From an uncultured Granulosicoccaceae bacterium (lineage in GTDB: Bacteria > Pseudomonadota > Gammaproteobacteria > Granulosicoccales > Granulosicoccaceae): a stretch of DNA of 49,758 nt. Location: positions 1 through 49,758 of the forward strand of contig CALHOU010000022.1 of the NCBI GenBank assembly GCA_938035945.1, written 5' to 3'. Below the pieces are notes generated by a model. The model saw nothing but the letters and a program-made list of their open reading frames with translations. It had not been told where the DNA came from and did not search any database. A program made the position numbers and the translations under genes. Shown piece after piece: positions 34,793-43,724 of this stretch (the first letter of the stretch is position 1; each line of letters starts with the position of its first letter).

Positions 34793-34811
34793 ACAATTGG
34801 AGGAAATTTGT

Positions 34812-35771
34812 ATGAAAAACAGAATGAGCAAAGGGCTGATATTGGGTGCCATGTTGGGTGCCTCAGCTCAGGCTATGGCCGCAGTACCTGAGTCTGACGA
34901 GCCGATAAAATTGGCCGTTAATGAGTGGACAGGTCAGCACATTAGCACGCACGTAGCGGGTGAGATCTTAAAGACCATGGGTTACAACGTTGAATATGTG
35001 ACTGCAGGTTATTACCCGCAGATGCAAGCAATGGAAGACAACACGGTTTCGGCCACGCTCGAAATTTGGAGCTCTAACATTGGTGAACACTACGATAACG
35101 CCTTGGCCTCTGGCAAAGTTGTAGAGATAGGTGATCTTGGACTCGAGCCTGTTGAAAGCTGGTACTTCAACGCCGCAGCGAAGGAAAAGTGCCCAGGCCT
35201 ACCTTCTTACGAAGCACTCAAAGGCTGTGCCGAAGTGTTCGCGAACGCTGAAACTTTCCCACAAGGCCGATTGGTTGATTACCCAGCTGATTGGGGTACT
35301 ACCAACGTTGATCGTCTAAAAGGCTTTGAGCTCGACTTTACATCAGCGCCTGCTGGTAGTGAAGGTGCGTTGATTGCAGAAATCCAGGGTGCAGAAGCAC
35401 GTCAAGAGCCACTACTGGTTATGTTCTGGCAGCCACATTGGGTGCACGCGGTGGTCGATCTAGAATTAGTTGAATTACCTCCTTACGAAGATGGCTGCAA
35501 CGAAGATGCATCTGTGGGTGTTAACCCGAATGCAACGTGGGACTGTGACTGGCAGCGTGGCTATATTAAGAAGATGGCCTGGAAAGGCATGCAAGACAAA
35601 TGGCCAGCTGCATACAAAATGCTTCAAGCTTACACACTAGAGAATGGCGATCAAATTCCTATGATGAATCAGATCGATAAAGAAGGTGGCAAGCTAGAAA
35701 CAGTGGTTGCTGAGTGGATTGCGTCTAACGAAGCCAAGTGGAAGCCTTGGGTTGAATCTGCCACACAATAA
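34812..35771 (+). CDS. proX: Glycine-betaine-type ABC transporter substrate-binding protein
   Basis: 319 residues from the ATG at 34812, which follows TTGGAGGA. A signal peptide (MSKGLILGAMLGASAQAMA, cleaved before AVPES) is followed by an OpuAC/ProX-like binding domain: KLAVNEWTGQHISTHVAGEI, the TAGYYPQMQAM segment, and the aromatic-rich MFWQPHWVHAV, where tryptophans could form the betaine cage. It is followed by a terminator-like hairpin and then the ATPase and permease of the same system. Choline or proline betaine are alternatives. Confidence 0.88.
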   Translation: MKNRMSKGLILGAMLGASAQAMAAVPESDEPIKLAVNEWTGQHISTHVAGEILKTMGYNVEYVTAGYYPQMQAMEDNTVSATLEIWSSNIGEHYDNALASGKVVEIGDLGLEPVESWYFNAAAKEKCPGLPSYEALKGCAEVFANAETFPQGRLVDYPADWGTTNVDRLKGFELDFTSAPAGSEGALIAEIQGAEARQEPLLVMFWQPHWVHAVVDLELVELPPYEDGCNEDASVGVNPNATWDCDWQRGYIKKMAWKGMQDKWPAAYKMLQAYTLENGDQIPMMNQIDKEGGKLETVVAEWIASNEAKWKPWVESATQ

Positions 35772-35803
35772 GTCTTTCTCATAAGCAGCTGAGAAGTTAA
35801 GTT

Positions 35804-35842
35804 AAGGCGGTGATATCGTACGATGTCATCGCCTTTTTCATT
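35804..35842 (+). terminator. Terminator/attenuator between proX and proV
   Basis: AAGGCG (35804-35809) pairs with CGCCTT (35830-35835), with a further ATCG/CGAT stem inside, and a T-run follows at 35834-35838. It ends about 30 bases before the proV start, so it probably lowers read-through from proX. Confidence 0.75.
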
Positions 35843-35869
35843 TAAGCGATAAATACATTCAACGAAACC

Positions 35870-36913
35870 ATGAGTGATACCGTTAAGCTGGCCTGTCGAA
35901 ATGTGTGGAAGGTATATGGCGATGAGCCTGATCAGTTTTTTAAAAACGGTTCGGGCATTGTTTCTGACATTGCCGGCACGTTCGCCCACATAAAAGACAC
36001 GGGCCATATTGGTGCGGCGGCCAATGTATCGTTTGATGTTCATGAAGGTGAGATATTCGTCATCATGGGTTTGTCTGGCTCGGGTAAGTCGACTATTGTT
36101 CGCTGCCTGTCCAGGCTTGTTGAGCCCACAGCTGGGGAAATTCTGCTCGATGGGCAAGATCTTTTAAAGGTATCTGAAAAAGAATTAATTGATATCCGGC
36201 GACATCGCATGGGTATGGTGTTTCAAAGCTTTGGCTTACTTCCCCACTTAACTGTGTTGGAGAACATTTGTTTTCCATTAAAACTACAAGGTGTTGGCTC
36301 AGCCAAACGCATCGCACGTGCCAAGGAAGTGATAGAGCTGGTTGACTTGAGTGGTCGTGAAGATAGCTTTCCACGGCAGCTCTCGGGTGGGCAACAACAG
36401 CGAGTCGGTATTGCAAGAAGTTTGGCCGTTGAGCCCGAACTGTGGTTTTTAGATGAACCGTTCAGTGCGCTAGATCCACTTATACGAAGACAAATGCAAG
36501 ATGAGTTTCTTCGCTTGCAAAAACTGCTACATAAAACCATCGTCTTCATAACGCACGACTTTATGGAAGCACTTCGTCTTGCTGATCGCATCGCGATTAT
36601 GAAAGATGGGCAGGTGGTGCAAACGGGCACCCCTACACAGCTGGTGTTAAATCCGGTGAACGACTATGTCGCCGAGTTTACACGCGATGTACCTCGCGAT
36701 AGGGTAGTCACGGCCGGTGAAATCGCCGAGAGTCACATACTATCGCAACACACGCTTACCTTAGACCACCTAACGACGCTCGATAAAATTATGCCGCTGC
36801 TGCAAGAACATCCCAACGGTATTTCTATTGAAAAGGATGGCCAAATGATAGGCAGTGTCACTGCACAGTCCGTTATCGGCGCATTGGCGAACACGGCAGA
36901 CGCGCAAACATGA
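35870..36913 (+). CDS. proV: Glycine-betaine ABC transporter ATP-binding protein
   Basis: 347 residues. Walker A GLSGSGKST (about 67-75), the signature LSGGQQQRVGIARSLAVEP (from 171), Walker B WFLDEP and H-loop FITHDF. The region before Walker A (about 20-50) has the family's insert with GAAANVSFDVHEGE. The C-terminal part (about 280-345) is CBS-like and may sense ionic strength, as in OpuA/ProV; only one clear CBS-like unit is visible, so the sensor may be reduced. Its last four bases overlap the permease start. Confidence 0.93.
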   Translation: MSDTVKLACRNVWKVYGDEPDQFFKNGSGIVSDIAGTFAHIKDTGHIGAAANVSFDVHEGEIFVIMGLSGSGKSTIVRCLSRLVEPTAGEILLDGQDLLKVSEKELIDIRRHRMGMVFQSFGLLPHLTVLENICFPLKLQGVGSAKRIARAKEVIELVDLSGREDSFPRQLSGGQQQRVGIARSLAVEPELWFLDEPFSALDPLIRRQMQDEFLRLQKLLHKTIVFITHDFMEALRLADRIAIMKDGQVVQTGTPTQLVLNPVNDYVAEFTRDVPRDRVVTAGEIAESHILSQHTLTLDHLTTLDKIMPLLQEHPNGISIEKDGQMIGSVTAQSVIGALANTADAQT

Positions 36914-38991
36914 GTGGCGATGCATTGAATCAAGCGCAAACAAGAAGTTGGCTGCCATGGGTTATTGTGATTGCAATCAGTGCGGTGTTGATCGCCATCC
37001 GAAACGATGTGTCCTGGTTGAACAAACCACCTGCAGAAATTCTACCCATTGCCGAATGGGTAAACGTCTACATGGATTGGTTTGTCGATACGTTTAAAGC
37101 TGCGTTTAGAAAACTCAACTGGCTGCTAAATTGGCCCATGGGCTGGGCACAACAATTTTTACAATGGCTGCCGTGGCCGGTAACCATGACAGGCTTTGGT
37201 TTACTTGCCTGGCTCGCAGCGGGTTGGCGCCTAACGCTATTTACTGTGCTTGCACTGTTTTATATGGTGGTCACAGGCTATTGGGTTGAGAGCATGAATA
37301 CCTTAGGGATTGTGCTGGTATCGATGCCATTGGCAATAGTGTCAGGTTTTTTTATTGCGGTTATGGCGTATAAGTCGCCAAGAGTAAATGGCTTTGTACA
37401 ACCCGTACTTGATTTAATGCAAACGATTCCAACGTTCGCATACCTTATTCCCATTTTGTTGTTGTTTGGCTTTGGTCCAGTGGTCGGCGTTGTGGCCAGT
37501 GCAATTTATGCGTGCCCACCGATGGTTCGTAACACCATTCTAGGGTTGCAAAAGGTAGCACCAGAGGCGTTGGAGTCAGGCTTGATGTCAGGCGCCTCTC
37601 GTTTTCAATTATTCTGGCAGGTACGAGTACCCAGTGCGCTTTCAAGCATTATGATGGGTGTTAATCAAACCACTATGGCCACATTGGCCATGGTTATAAT
37701 CGCTGCGATCATTGGCGGCTCTGCCGATATCGGTTGGGAAGTGTTGAGTAAAATGCGCAAAGCGCAATTTGGTCAAAGCTTGATTGCTGGTATTGTGATT
37801 GCGCTAATTGCAATGATGCTCGATCGAATCAGTTGGGGCTTTACCGATAGAAGCCGCGCCATTGCCCGCGCGCATCTACCGTTTATGCAACGCTACACGC
37901 CATGGTTTATCGCTACGATTATAGGTGTTGTTTTGTTCTGGTTAGCCAAGCTGGTTCCTGCACTCAGTGTCTGGCCAGAACAGCTGGAGTTCTACCCGGC
38001 TGAACCAATAAACAATGCGCTTAATTATGTCACTGGTACCTACGCCCACGTCACCGACGCTATTAAAAAAAGCGTACTGTTCTTTTATCTATTGCCACTT
38101 AAAGTGGGTTTAACCAAAGCGATTTCTCCGTTCTCATGGGGAATAACGTTTGAACCTTGGATGCGTTTGGCATTTGCCGGCATTGTGGCTTTGATTGCCG
38201 CTGGATACTTGGTGATGGGCAAATGGCGTCGAGCGGTGGCAGCAGTTGTAGTGGGTGCGTTTCTTTACTATGGCATCACCTCAATGCCTTGGCCTGTCAT
38301 TATTCTCGTGGTAACCCTATTGGCTTGGCAGATCGGTGGTGTGAAGGTCGCGGCTTTATCCTTTTTTGGCTGGTTGTTTATGCTCCTCAGTGGCATTTGG
38401 CCGCAAGCCATGCTGTCGGTTTACTTGTGTTTGTCAGCAGTTCTGGTTTGTTTAGTCGTTGGTGGTGGTCTGGGCATTTGGGCCAGTCAGAACACACGCG
38501 TTTCGAATTTTATACGACCTATAAACGATGCGTTGCAAACCATACCGCCGTTTGTCATTCTCATACCTTTTCTTATGTTTTTTCAAATCGGTGAATTCAC
38601 CTCCTTCCTGGCGATTATTGCTTATGCCATAGTGCCGTGCATTCGTTATACCGAACATGGTTTGAAGAGCGTGCCCGAACATATCGTCGAAGCTGCGCGT
38701 TCTATGGGCACCACCAAACGTCAGTTGTTGTGGGAAGTGAAAATGCCTTTGGCTATCCCAGAAATTATGCTTGGCCTAAATCAAACGATTATGTTTGCAC
38801 TGGCTATGCTAGTGATTACCGCCTTGGTTGGTAGCAAAGGTTTAGGGCAGTCGGTCTATATCGCGCTGAGTTCGGCGGATGCGGGAAAGGGTTTAGTTGC
38901 GGGCCTAGGAATGGCACTAATAGCGATTATCGCTGATCGCATTTTGCAGGCGTGGAGTGAGCGTCGGAAAATGGCGCTGGGCATGGTCTAG
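36910..38991 (+). CDS. proW: Glycine-betaine ABC transporter permease, tandem-duplicated ProW-type
   Basis: 693 residues, about twice the usual length, because two permease domains are fused. The first (about 130-310) has the EAA loop EALESGLMSGASRFQLFWQV; the second (about 500-680) has EHIVEAARSMGTTKRQLLWEV, with the matching QTIPTFAYLIPILLLFGFG and QTIPPFVILIPFLMFFQIG in the two halves. Thus one chain could form the complete channel that normally needs a dimer. It starts in an ATGA overlap with proV. No further gene of the operon follows. Confidence 0.9.
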   Translation: MSGDALNQAQTRSWLPWVIVIAISAVLIAIRNDVSWLNKPPAEILPIAEWVNVYMDWFVDTFKAAFRKLNWLLNWPMGWAQQFLQWLPWPVTMTGFGLLAWLAAGWRLTLFTVLALFYMVVTGYWVESMNTLGIVLVSMPLAIVSGFFIAVMAYKSPRVNGFVQPVLDLMQTIPTFAYLIPILLLFGFGPVVGVVASAIYACPPMVRNTILGLQKVAPEALESGLMSGASRFQLFWQVRVPSALSSIMMGVNQTTMATLAMVIIAAIIGGSADIGWEVLSKMRKAQFGQSLIAGIVIALIAMMLDRISWGFTDRSRAIARAHLPFMQRYTPWFIATIIGVVLFWLAKLVPALSVWPEQLEFYPAEPINNALNYVTGTYAHVTDAIKKSVLFFYLLPLKVGLTKAISPFSWGITFEPWMRLAFAGIVALIAAGYLVMGKWRRAVAAVVVGAFLYYGITSMPWPVIILVVTLLAWQIGGVKVAALSFFGWLFMLLSGIWPQAMLSVYLCLSAVLVCLVVGGGLGIWASQNTRVSNFIRPINDALQTIPPFVILIPFLMFFQIGEFTSFLAIIAYAIVPCIRYTEHGLKSVPEHIVEAARSMGTTKRQLLWEVKMPLAIPEIMLGLNQTIMFALAMLVITALVGSKGLGQSVYIALSSADAGKGLVAGLGMALIAIIADRILQAWSERRKMALGMV

Positions 38992-39033
38992 GTTCTATAG
39001 GCTGGTGCGAACCTTGGTGCCTGCGTAAGATCC

Positions 39034-39849
39034 TTATGCTTCGAGCGGAGCTGCCGGCCCAGGTGCTTGGCCATCGTAGGCACCCCAAACCGACTGGTCG
39101 AAGTGGATAACAGAGCCTGTCATCATGCCACTGTCTTCAGAGGCTAACCATAAAACGGCTTTAGCAACTTCTGCAGGGTCCAGTAGTCGACCAAACGGTA
39201 GGTTGACGGCCGCCTTATCAACATAGTCTGGGTCACCGTGTTCCTCTGCCTGAATTTTACGTTCATGATCTGAATTCATCCAACCGATATCCAATTGGTT
39301 TACGCGAATGTGATTGCGCATGAGTGCAAAGCCTGAGTTTCGGGTCAGAGTAGAGAGTGCACCTTTAGACGTACTGTAGGCAGCTACATTGCTTTGACCG
39401 GCGCGTGCAGATGCTGAACCTATGTTGATAATGCTACCTGCAATATTGTTTTTAGACATTAGCTTTGCCGCATCTTGCATCAGGAAAAAAGGTGCGCGCA
39501 CGTTAACCGCAAAAATTTGATCGAAGAGTTCTGGCGAGGTGTTTAGTAAGTTCCCTCGGTCGGTGAGTCCTGCGGCGTTGACTAAAATATCAACACGGCC
39601 AAATAGTTTTTCCGTGGCCGGTACAAGCTTCTGCACATCCTCCATCTTGCCTAAGTCGGCAGCGACCATATGCACTGGTGTTTTATGTGCTTTTTCTATT
39701 TTAGCCGCAACCGCTTCGCCTTTGGCTTGATCACGACCAACGATAACAATACCAGCTGCACCTGCCTGGGCAAACCTATCCGCTATGGCCGCGCCCAAAC
39801 CTTGTGTGCCACCTGTAACCAGCGCGATTTTGTTGTTAATTTTGTTCAT
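39034..39849 (-). CDS. Short-chain dehydrogenase/reductase (SDR)
   Basis: 271 residues. NAD(P) motif TGGTQGLG (about 12-19), NAAG in place of NNAG, the Ser in NIGSAS and YSTSK as catalytic residues. It has an unusual middle segment with DIGWMNSDHERKIQAEEHGD before the PFGRLLDPAEVA region, a pattern seen in SDRs of sugar or polyol metabolism. It is isolated between the converging proW and a hipBA pair. Substrate unknown. No good ribosome site precedes the ATG. Confidence 0.83.
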   Translation of the reverse strand: MNKINNKIALVTGGTQGLGAAIADRFAQAGAAGIVIVGRDQAKGEAVAAKIEKAHKTPVHMVAADLGKMEDVQKLVPATEKLFGRVDILVNAAGLTDRGNLLNTSPELFDQIFAVNVRAPFFLMQDAAKLMSKNNIAGSIINIGSASARAGQSNVAAYSTSKGALSTLTRNSGFALMRNHIRVNQLDIGWMNSDHERKIQAEEHGDPDYVDKAAVNLPFGRLLDPAEVAKAVLWLASEDSGMMTGSVIHFDQSVWGAYDGQAPGPAAPLEA

Positions 39850-39912
39850 GGGAGGATGATAATCTGAGTTGAGTGAGTGATAAATCGCTAGCAGACGTTG
39901 AAGTCTCTATCT

Positions 39913-41220
39913 TTATACGAACAAGTTTTTGCGGTGCGTGTTACCAATTCTATCAAGGTCTTTCATTGAAATATCTGCAGCGTTCGCATGCTTTTTCCAG
40001 TCAGTAACAGCTGCGCAAACTTCGCTAACAATAATTCTTGCCTTACTTTTTTTATACCCGCCTTTGGCGGCGAATTCAATTAAATCGTCGACCACGAAAT
40101 TATCGCGTTTACCATTAAGCCCCATCTGATGTTGGCCTGTCCAATCGCCGGTAGGATTGTATGAGTACGTCACGTCAAACGCCGGTGATAGTTTCCATTG
40201 CCCTTTAGGATTCATAAGGAACGCAATGTTCTTCACATGATCATCTTGATTTCTGGCCAAGACGTTGAATATTGCTCGACGTACTTGTTGTTCAATGTCA
40301 TGCGCAGGAAGGCCTAGTTGTTTAATGGTTTGTAGGGATTGTTCGTAGGTGTAAGCGCCGGCAATGTTAAAATCATAATGCATCATCGCGCCGAACGATT
40401 GCATGTGCAGCTTTTTCCCAGCGGAAGTACGGTCGAAGCGTTTCGTCATAAAGTGAGCTCTGCCACCTTCTTCAAATAAACGACAATCTTCCATTTCAAT
40501 ACCCGCAGCTTGTGCCATGAGATAGTACGCGTATTCGATACGGCCAAAGCCTTGCGGATCGGCAAGCTCCTTATCTTTGTTGCCGTGTATGCCGTCAAAC
40601 TTAACTAACCATTGTGAAAAATCAGGCGAGCTAGGTGCTTGACCAGAACGAAACTCGCCAGTTTTTTCATTCCACGCAAGCACCGCCTTTGCACGAGCTC
40701 CACCGGCGGATGTGCCGACGCGTAAGATATCTTCTATAGCGTCTTGATCGTCGTTACCACTGAACTTACCACTTAACGCAACGCGATCATCCAGCACACG
40801 ATTCGCTAGAGAGACAAGGGCATCGATATCGACTTTACGGTTCGAAGGTAGTGTTTCATTCAGAAGCGGCTTAAACTCCAGCGCACCCATGCCTCGGTTA
40901 CCGGTATAGCAAAGGCGCTCAACAGGTGTGAAGCTGCTTACGTCTCGTCCTTGTTGCGATAGCCATGCATTTATTAACGTGTTGCCAAACTTATCGGGCA
41001 AGCTATCGGCTAAGAGACCGGGTAAGCCTTTGAATGTTTCTTTTGATAAGGATGGAAACTGATAGGGGGCATGCCGTAGTGGCATGGTTAAGGGTGCAAC
41101 TTCTATTTGTGATTCTGCAAATTCTGGCGTGTATTGAAATATGGCAACGCCTTCATTATCCAACCAAGTTACAGCGCCAATATCGCTGCCCCATAAAATT
41201 ACGCGTGCGGTATCGGTCAT
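39913..41220 (-). CDS. hipA: HipA-type serine/threonine kinase toxin
   Basis: 435 residues. An N-terminal couple_hipA domain (about 1-110, with LPGLLADSLPDKFGN) and a C-terminal HipA kinase domain with the phosphate-binding loop GTSAGGARAKA, the catalytic NQDDHVKNIAF motif and the metal-binding SPAFDVTYS. HipA of E. coli phosphorylates a tRNA synthetase and slows growth; a relative here should act similarly, but the target is not shown. It overlaps its antitoxin gene by four bases. All key residues are present, so it should be active. Confidence 0.9.
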   Translation of the reverse strand: MTDTARVILWGSDIGAVTWLDNEGVAIFQYTPEFAESQIEVAPLTMPLRHAPYQFPSLSKETFKGLPGLLADSLPDKFGNTLINAWLSQQGRDVSSFTPVERLCYTGNRGMGALEFKPLLNETLPSNRKVDIDALVSLANRVLDDRVALSGKFSGNDDQDAIEDILRVGTSAGGARAKAVLAWNEKTGEFRSGQAPSSPDFSQWLVKFDGIHGNKDKELADPQGFGRIEYAYYLMAQAAGIEMEDCRLFEEGGRAHFMTKRFDRTSAGKKLHMQSFGAMMHYDFNIAGAYTYEQSLQTIKQLGLPAHDIEQQVRRAIFNVLARNQDDHVKNIAFLMNPKGQWKLSPAFDVTYSYNPTGDWTGQHQMGLNGKRDNFVVDDLIEFAAKGGYKKSKARIIVSEVCAAVTDWKKHANAADISMKDLDRIGNTHRKNLFV

Positions 41221-41591
41221 TCTGATATGTCTTCATCACCCCATACCCATGGGGTAGGGCTGGACTTCTTATCACCTGAAGATTTGCTTGTCGCTCTTTG
41301 GCGCTCGGTGCCATCGAGTCGAACCCGGTCTACGGGGCGTACTGATGGATCTGGTAATAGTGCGGCTAATTGATCGGTGAGTTTTAACGCTTGCATCACA
41401 CGGATGAACGAATCTAGCGAAATGGGTTGTCCATCTGCCAGGCGGGTTAAGGTGCTGCGTGAAACGCCAGCCTCCTTGGCTAAGTCTGCTTGACTGATAT
41501 TCTGGTTAAGTCGTATCTGGTTAAGCCGTTGGCCCAAAGCTTCGATTATTTGATCGCTGGAGGCGTTTTGAAAGTTTATTTTATGCGTCAT
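41217..41591 (-). CDS. hipB: HipB-type antitoxin, XRE-family DNA-binding protein
   Basis: 124 residues. A helix-turn-helix (about 24-75: LNQIRLNQNISQADLAKEAG then VSRSTLTRLADG) is followed by a disordered, charged C-terminal tail ending WVWGDEDISE. HipB binds its own promoter and HipA. The tail with Trp residues resembles the HipB C-terminus that docks on the toxin. The ATG start codon overlaps one ATGCGTCAT half-site of the putative operator. Confidence 0.88.
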   Translation of the reverse strand: MTHKINFQNASSDQIIEALGQRLNQIRLNQNISQADLAKEAGVSRSTLTRLADGQPISLDSFIRVMQALKLTDQLAALLPDPSVRPVDRVRLDGTERQRATSKSSGDKKSSPTPWVWGDEDISE

Positions 41592-41642
41592 AATTGAAGC
41601 TATAATACCATATTTGACATTTATGCGTCATATTTGATGCAT
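41583..41642. promoter_or_regulatory. hipBA promoter/operator with ATGCGTCAT repeats
   Basis: ATGCGTCAT occurs at 41583-41591 (over the hipB start codon) and again at 41623-41631, where ATGCGTCATATTTGATGCAT (41623-41642) is a 20-bp near-palindrome. A GACATTTATGCGTC inverted repeat lies across 41616-41629. On the minus strand GGTATTATA gives a possible -10. This layout matches autoregulation by the antitoxin. Confidence 0.55.
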
Positions 41643-41875
41643 TCTTTAGGCATAATCAACAGAAGCGCTACGGGTGCCTTAAAAACAGTGAGCAGAAATC
41701 GTCAACGGGTGAATCTCCTTGGGTCAAATAGTCTCGTTTGTAATTAAGCTTGTCTTTATTTCCACCTCTAAGATTTGACTCTAACTTTAATATCTTTAGA
41801 CTCGAAGTGGTGTCAGTTTGAATCAATGACACGGTTTTTTTTTGCACATAACCGTTTTTGAAATAGGAGCAGGCC
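41643..41875. other. Gene-free stretch upstream of pqqA
   Basis: About 230 bases with no gene. A 91-codon minus-strand frame (41668-41943) is the antisense of pqqA and its leader and is not coding. An AT-rich segment with TTGACT near 41774 could belong to the pqqA promoter, but no clear -10 was found. GGAG is present just before pqqA. Confidence 0.4.
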
Positions 41876-41950
41876 ATGAAGTGGGAAACACCAGCAGCAA
41901 CAGATATGCGTTTCGGATTTGAGATCACCATGTATTTTGCCAATCGCTAG
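41876..41950 (+). CDS. pqqA: PQQ precursor peptide PqqA
   Basis: A 24-residue peptide, MKWETPAATDMRFGFEITMY plus FANR, preceded by AGGAG. Glu16 and Tyr20, the two residues fused and rearranged into pyrroloquinoline quinone, are in the family spacing (E-x-x-x-Y) within FGFEITMYFANR. It is the first gene of the PQQ operon and is followed by a strong hairpin and then pqqB. The product is cut from the peptide by a protease not encoded in this window. Confidence 0.96.
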   Translation: MKWETPAATDMRFGFEITMYFANR

Positions 41951-41965
41951 ACGTTCGAAACGTTG

Positions 41966-41990
41966 GTCTTCCGGTTGAATACCGGAAGAC
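41966..41990 (+). terminator. Hairpin between pqqA and pqqB
   Basis: GTCTTCCGGT (41966-41975) pairs perfectly with ACCGGAAGAC (41981-41990) around the loop TGAAT. It sits 15 bases after pqqA and 43 bases before the pqqB start. There is no strong U-tract, so it may block part of the polymerase or stabilise the pqqA message, as known for other pqq operons where pqqA is made in excess. Confidence 0.75.
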
Positions 41991-42033
41991 TTCAATGTTG
42001 AACATGATCAAAACTCTACACTGTTATTAACAC

Positions 42034-42963
42034 TTGAAACTCCATGTACTTGGTTCCGCAGCAGGCGGCGGTTTCCCTCAATGGAATTGTAATTGCCGCA
42101 TGTGTCAAGGAGTTCGAGAGGGTACTGTCGATGCGAAACCCAGAACTCAGTCTTCAATAGCAATATCCGACGATGGCGTGGATTGGGCGCTATTCAACAC
42201 ATCACCCGATATCCTTCAGCAGCTCAAAGCGTTTAAGGGTAGCCAGCCCGCACGGGCACTGCGAGACACTGGCATCCAGTCCGTGTTCTTGCTAGACGCA
42301 CAAATTGATCACACCACGGGTTTGTTAATGCTCAGGGAGCACAATCAACCTTTGAACTTATATACCACTGAACCGGTACGTGAAGATTTGTCTTCCGGTA
42401 ACCCTTTGCTTAACGTACTTGATCATTACTGCGGTATCAATTGGAATGAGGTCAAACTCACTGGTGAAACAATCAATTTACCGGGTGCGCCTCGAGTTGA
42501 TATTCACGCAATACCACTAACCAGTAACGCACCGCCGTATTCACCGCGCAGGGATAAACCAGTACCCGGCGATACAGTGGGCGTTTTAATGCACGACACT
42601 CAAACCAATAGAAAACTTTTTTATGCACCAGGATTGGGTGAAATGCAGACAATTGTATGGGAGGCTATGCAGCAAGCCGACGTTGTCCTGGTTGATGGCA
42701 CGATGTGGACCGACGATGAAATGATACTGGCTGGTGCGTCGAAAAAAACAGCCACCTCGATGGGACACCTTGCTCAGTCTGGTGCTGGCGGCATGATTGA
42801 GTGGCTAGATAAATTGCCGTTAACAACTCGCAAAGTGCTTATTCACATTAATAATACGAACCCCATTTTAAATGAGGCGGGACCTGAACGAGCAATGCTT
42901 ACAGAGCACGGTATTGAAGTTGCGGAAGATGGTATGGAAATTACGTTGGATACTGGCCCATGA
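42034..42963 (+). CDS. pqqB: PQQ biosynthesis protein PqqB
   Basis: 309 residues of the metallo-beta-lactamase fold. The N-terminus [17 protein letters not shown] is diagnostic and carries the zinc-binding Cys motif CNCRMC. PqqB hydroxylates a PQQ intermediate. It must start at the TTG at 42034, because an in-frame stop (42028-42030) lies two codons before and the conserved N-terminus begins six bases later. Its ribosome site is weak, so translation may be low relative to pqqA. It overlaps pqqC by four bases. Confidence 0.95.
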   Translation: MKLHVLGSAAGGGFPQWNCNCRMCQGVREGTVDAKPRTQSSIAISDDGVDWALFNTSPDILQQLKAFKGSQPARALRDTGIQSVFLLDAQIDHTTGLLMLREHNQPLNLYTTEPVREDLSSGNPLLNVLDHYCGINWNEVKLTGETINLPGAPRVDIHAIPLTSNAPPYSPRRDKPVPGDTVGVLMHDTQTNRKLFYAPGLGEMQTIVWEAMQQADVVLVDGTMWTDDEMILAGASKKTATSMGHLAQSGAGGMIEWLDKLPLTTRKVLIHINNTNPILNEAGPERAMLTEHGIEVAEDGMEITLDTGP

Positions 42964-43724
42964 GCAAACTAGATGCTGAAGCGGTTTGGTCAAGAAGTGA
43001 ATTTGAAGCCAAATTACGAGAGCAGGGTAAGGCATACCACATAAATCATCCATTCAACGTTATGTTGAATGAGGGCAAGGCGTCGAAGCCCCAAATACAA
43101 GGCTGGGTTGCGAACAGATTCTACTATCAGGTCGCCATTCCAATAAAGGACGCGGCGGTAATGTCTAATTGTCCTGACAGAGCAGTGCGACGAGAGTGGA
43201 TCAAGCGCATGATCGATCACGATGGCTGTGATATCCCCGGTTCTGAAGACGAAGGTGGCATAGAAGCGTGGATTAGACTTGGCACGGCAACTGGGCTCAG
43301 TCGGGAGGAAGTCACGGACCTAAGACATGTTGTGCCCGGTGTGCGTTTTGCGGTTGACGCGTACGTTGACTTCGCACGAACCCGTCCTTGGCAGGAATCT
43401 GTTTGCGCATCTTTGACAGAATTGTTTGCGCCGAAAATACACAAGCAAAGGCTAGCTACATGGCCTGAACATTACCCATGGATAGATTCTGATGGGCTTA
43501 TGTATTTTCGTAATCGAGTCACTCAGGCACGTCGCGATGTAGAACATGGACTGGGAATAACGCTGGATTACTTTAATACTCCCGATCTGCAAAGACGAGC
43601 ATTAGAAATCTTGAATTTTAAATTGGACGTGCTGTGGCAAATGAACGATGCGATGGCGCTACGTTATGGCTTGCCTGATAAATCGGCGGCGGCTACACGA
43701 CCGTCCACAGACATAACGGCATGA
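42960..43724 (+). CDS. pqqC: Pyrroloquinoline-quinone synthase PqqC
   Basis: 254 residues, all-helical heme-oxygenase-like fold, the normal length. Family segments are [25 protein letters not shown] with the essential Arg/Tyr, and [16 protein letters not shown]. PqqC performs the final ring closure and oxidation, using oxygen without a metal. It starts in an ATGA overlap with pqqB and ends in another with pqqD. Confidence 0.97.
   Translation: MSKLDAEAVWSRSEFEAKLREQGKAYHINHPFNVMLNEGKASKPQIQGWVANRFYYQVAIPIKDAAVMSNCPDRAVRREWIKRMIDHDGCDIPGSEDEGGIEAWIRLGTATGLSREEVTDLRHVVPGVRFAVDAYVDFARTRPWQESVCASLTELFAPKIHKQRLATWPEHYPWIDSDGLMYFRNRVTQARRDVEHGLGITLDYFNTPDLQRRALEILNFKLDVLWQMNDAMALRYGLPDKSAAATRPSTDITA

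Larger units (their letters stand above)
34515..34811. other. Leader region between the hybrid kinase and betaine operon
   Basis: Almost 300 bases without a gene. It holds a candidate structured RNA (34682-34749), a CTGTCCCC repeat core at 34784-34792, and the ribosome site GGAGGA just before the proX start. The proX frame is open upstream to 34683 without a ribosome site, but that extension has no signal peptide and is not coding. Confidence 0.5.

Noticed and set aside
34683-34811. 43-codon N-terminal extension of the betaine-binding protein
   Set aside because: It would place a non-signal stretch before the signal peptide; the strong GGAGGA and ATG at 34812 decide the start.
38990-39014. 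AGGTTC/GAACCT stem after proW as a terminator
   Set aside because: Only six pairs, a 13-base loop, no U-tract, and overlap with the stop codon region; too weak to call.
41668-41943. 91-codon minus-strand frame upstream of pqqB
   Set aside because: Its first residues are the antisense of pqqA, it has no ribosome site, and pqqA on the other strand is a clear family match.
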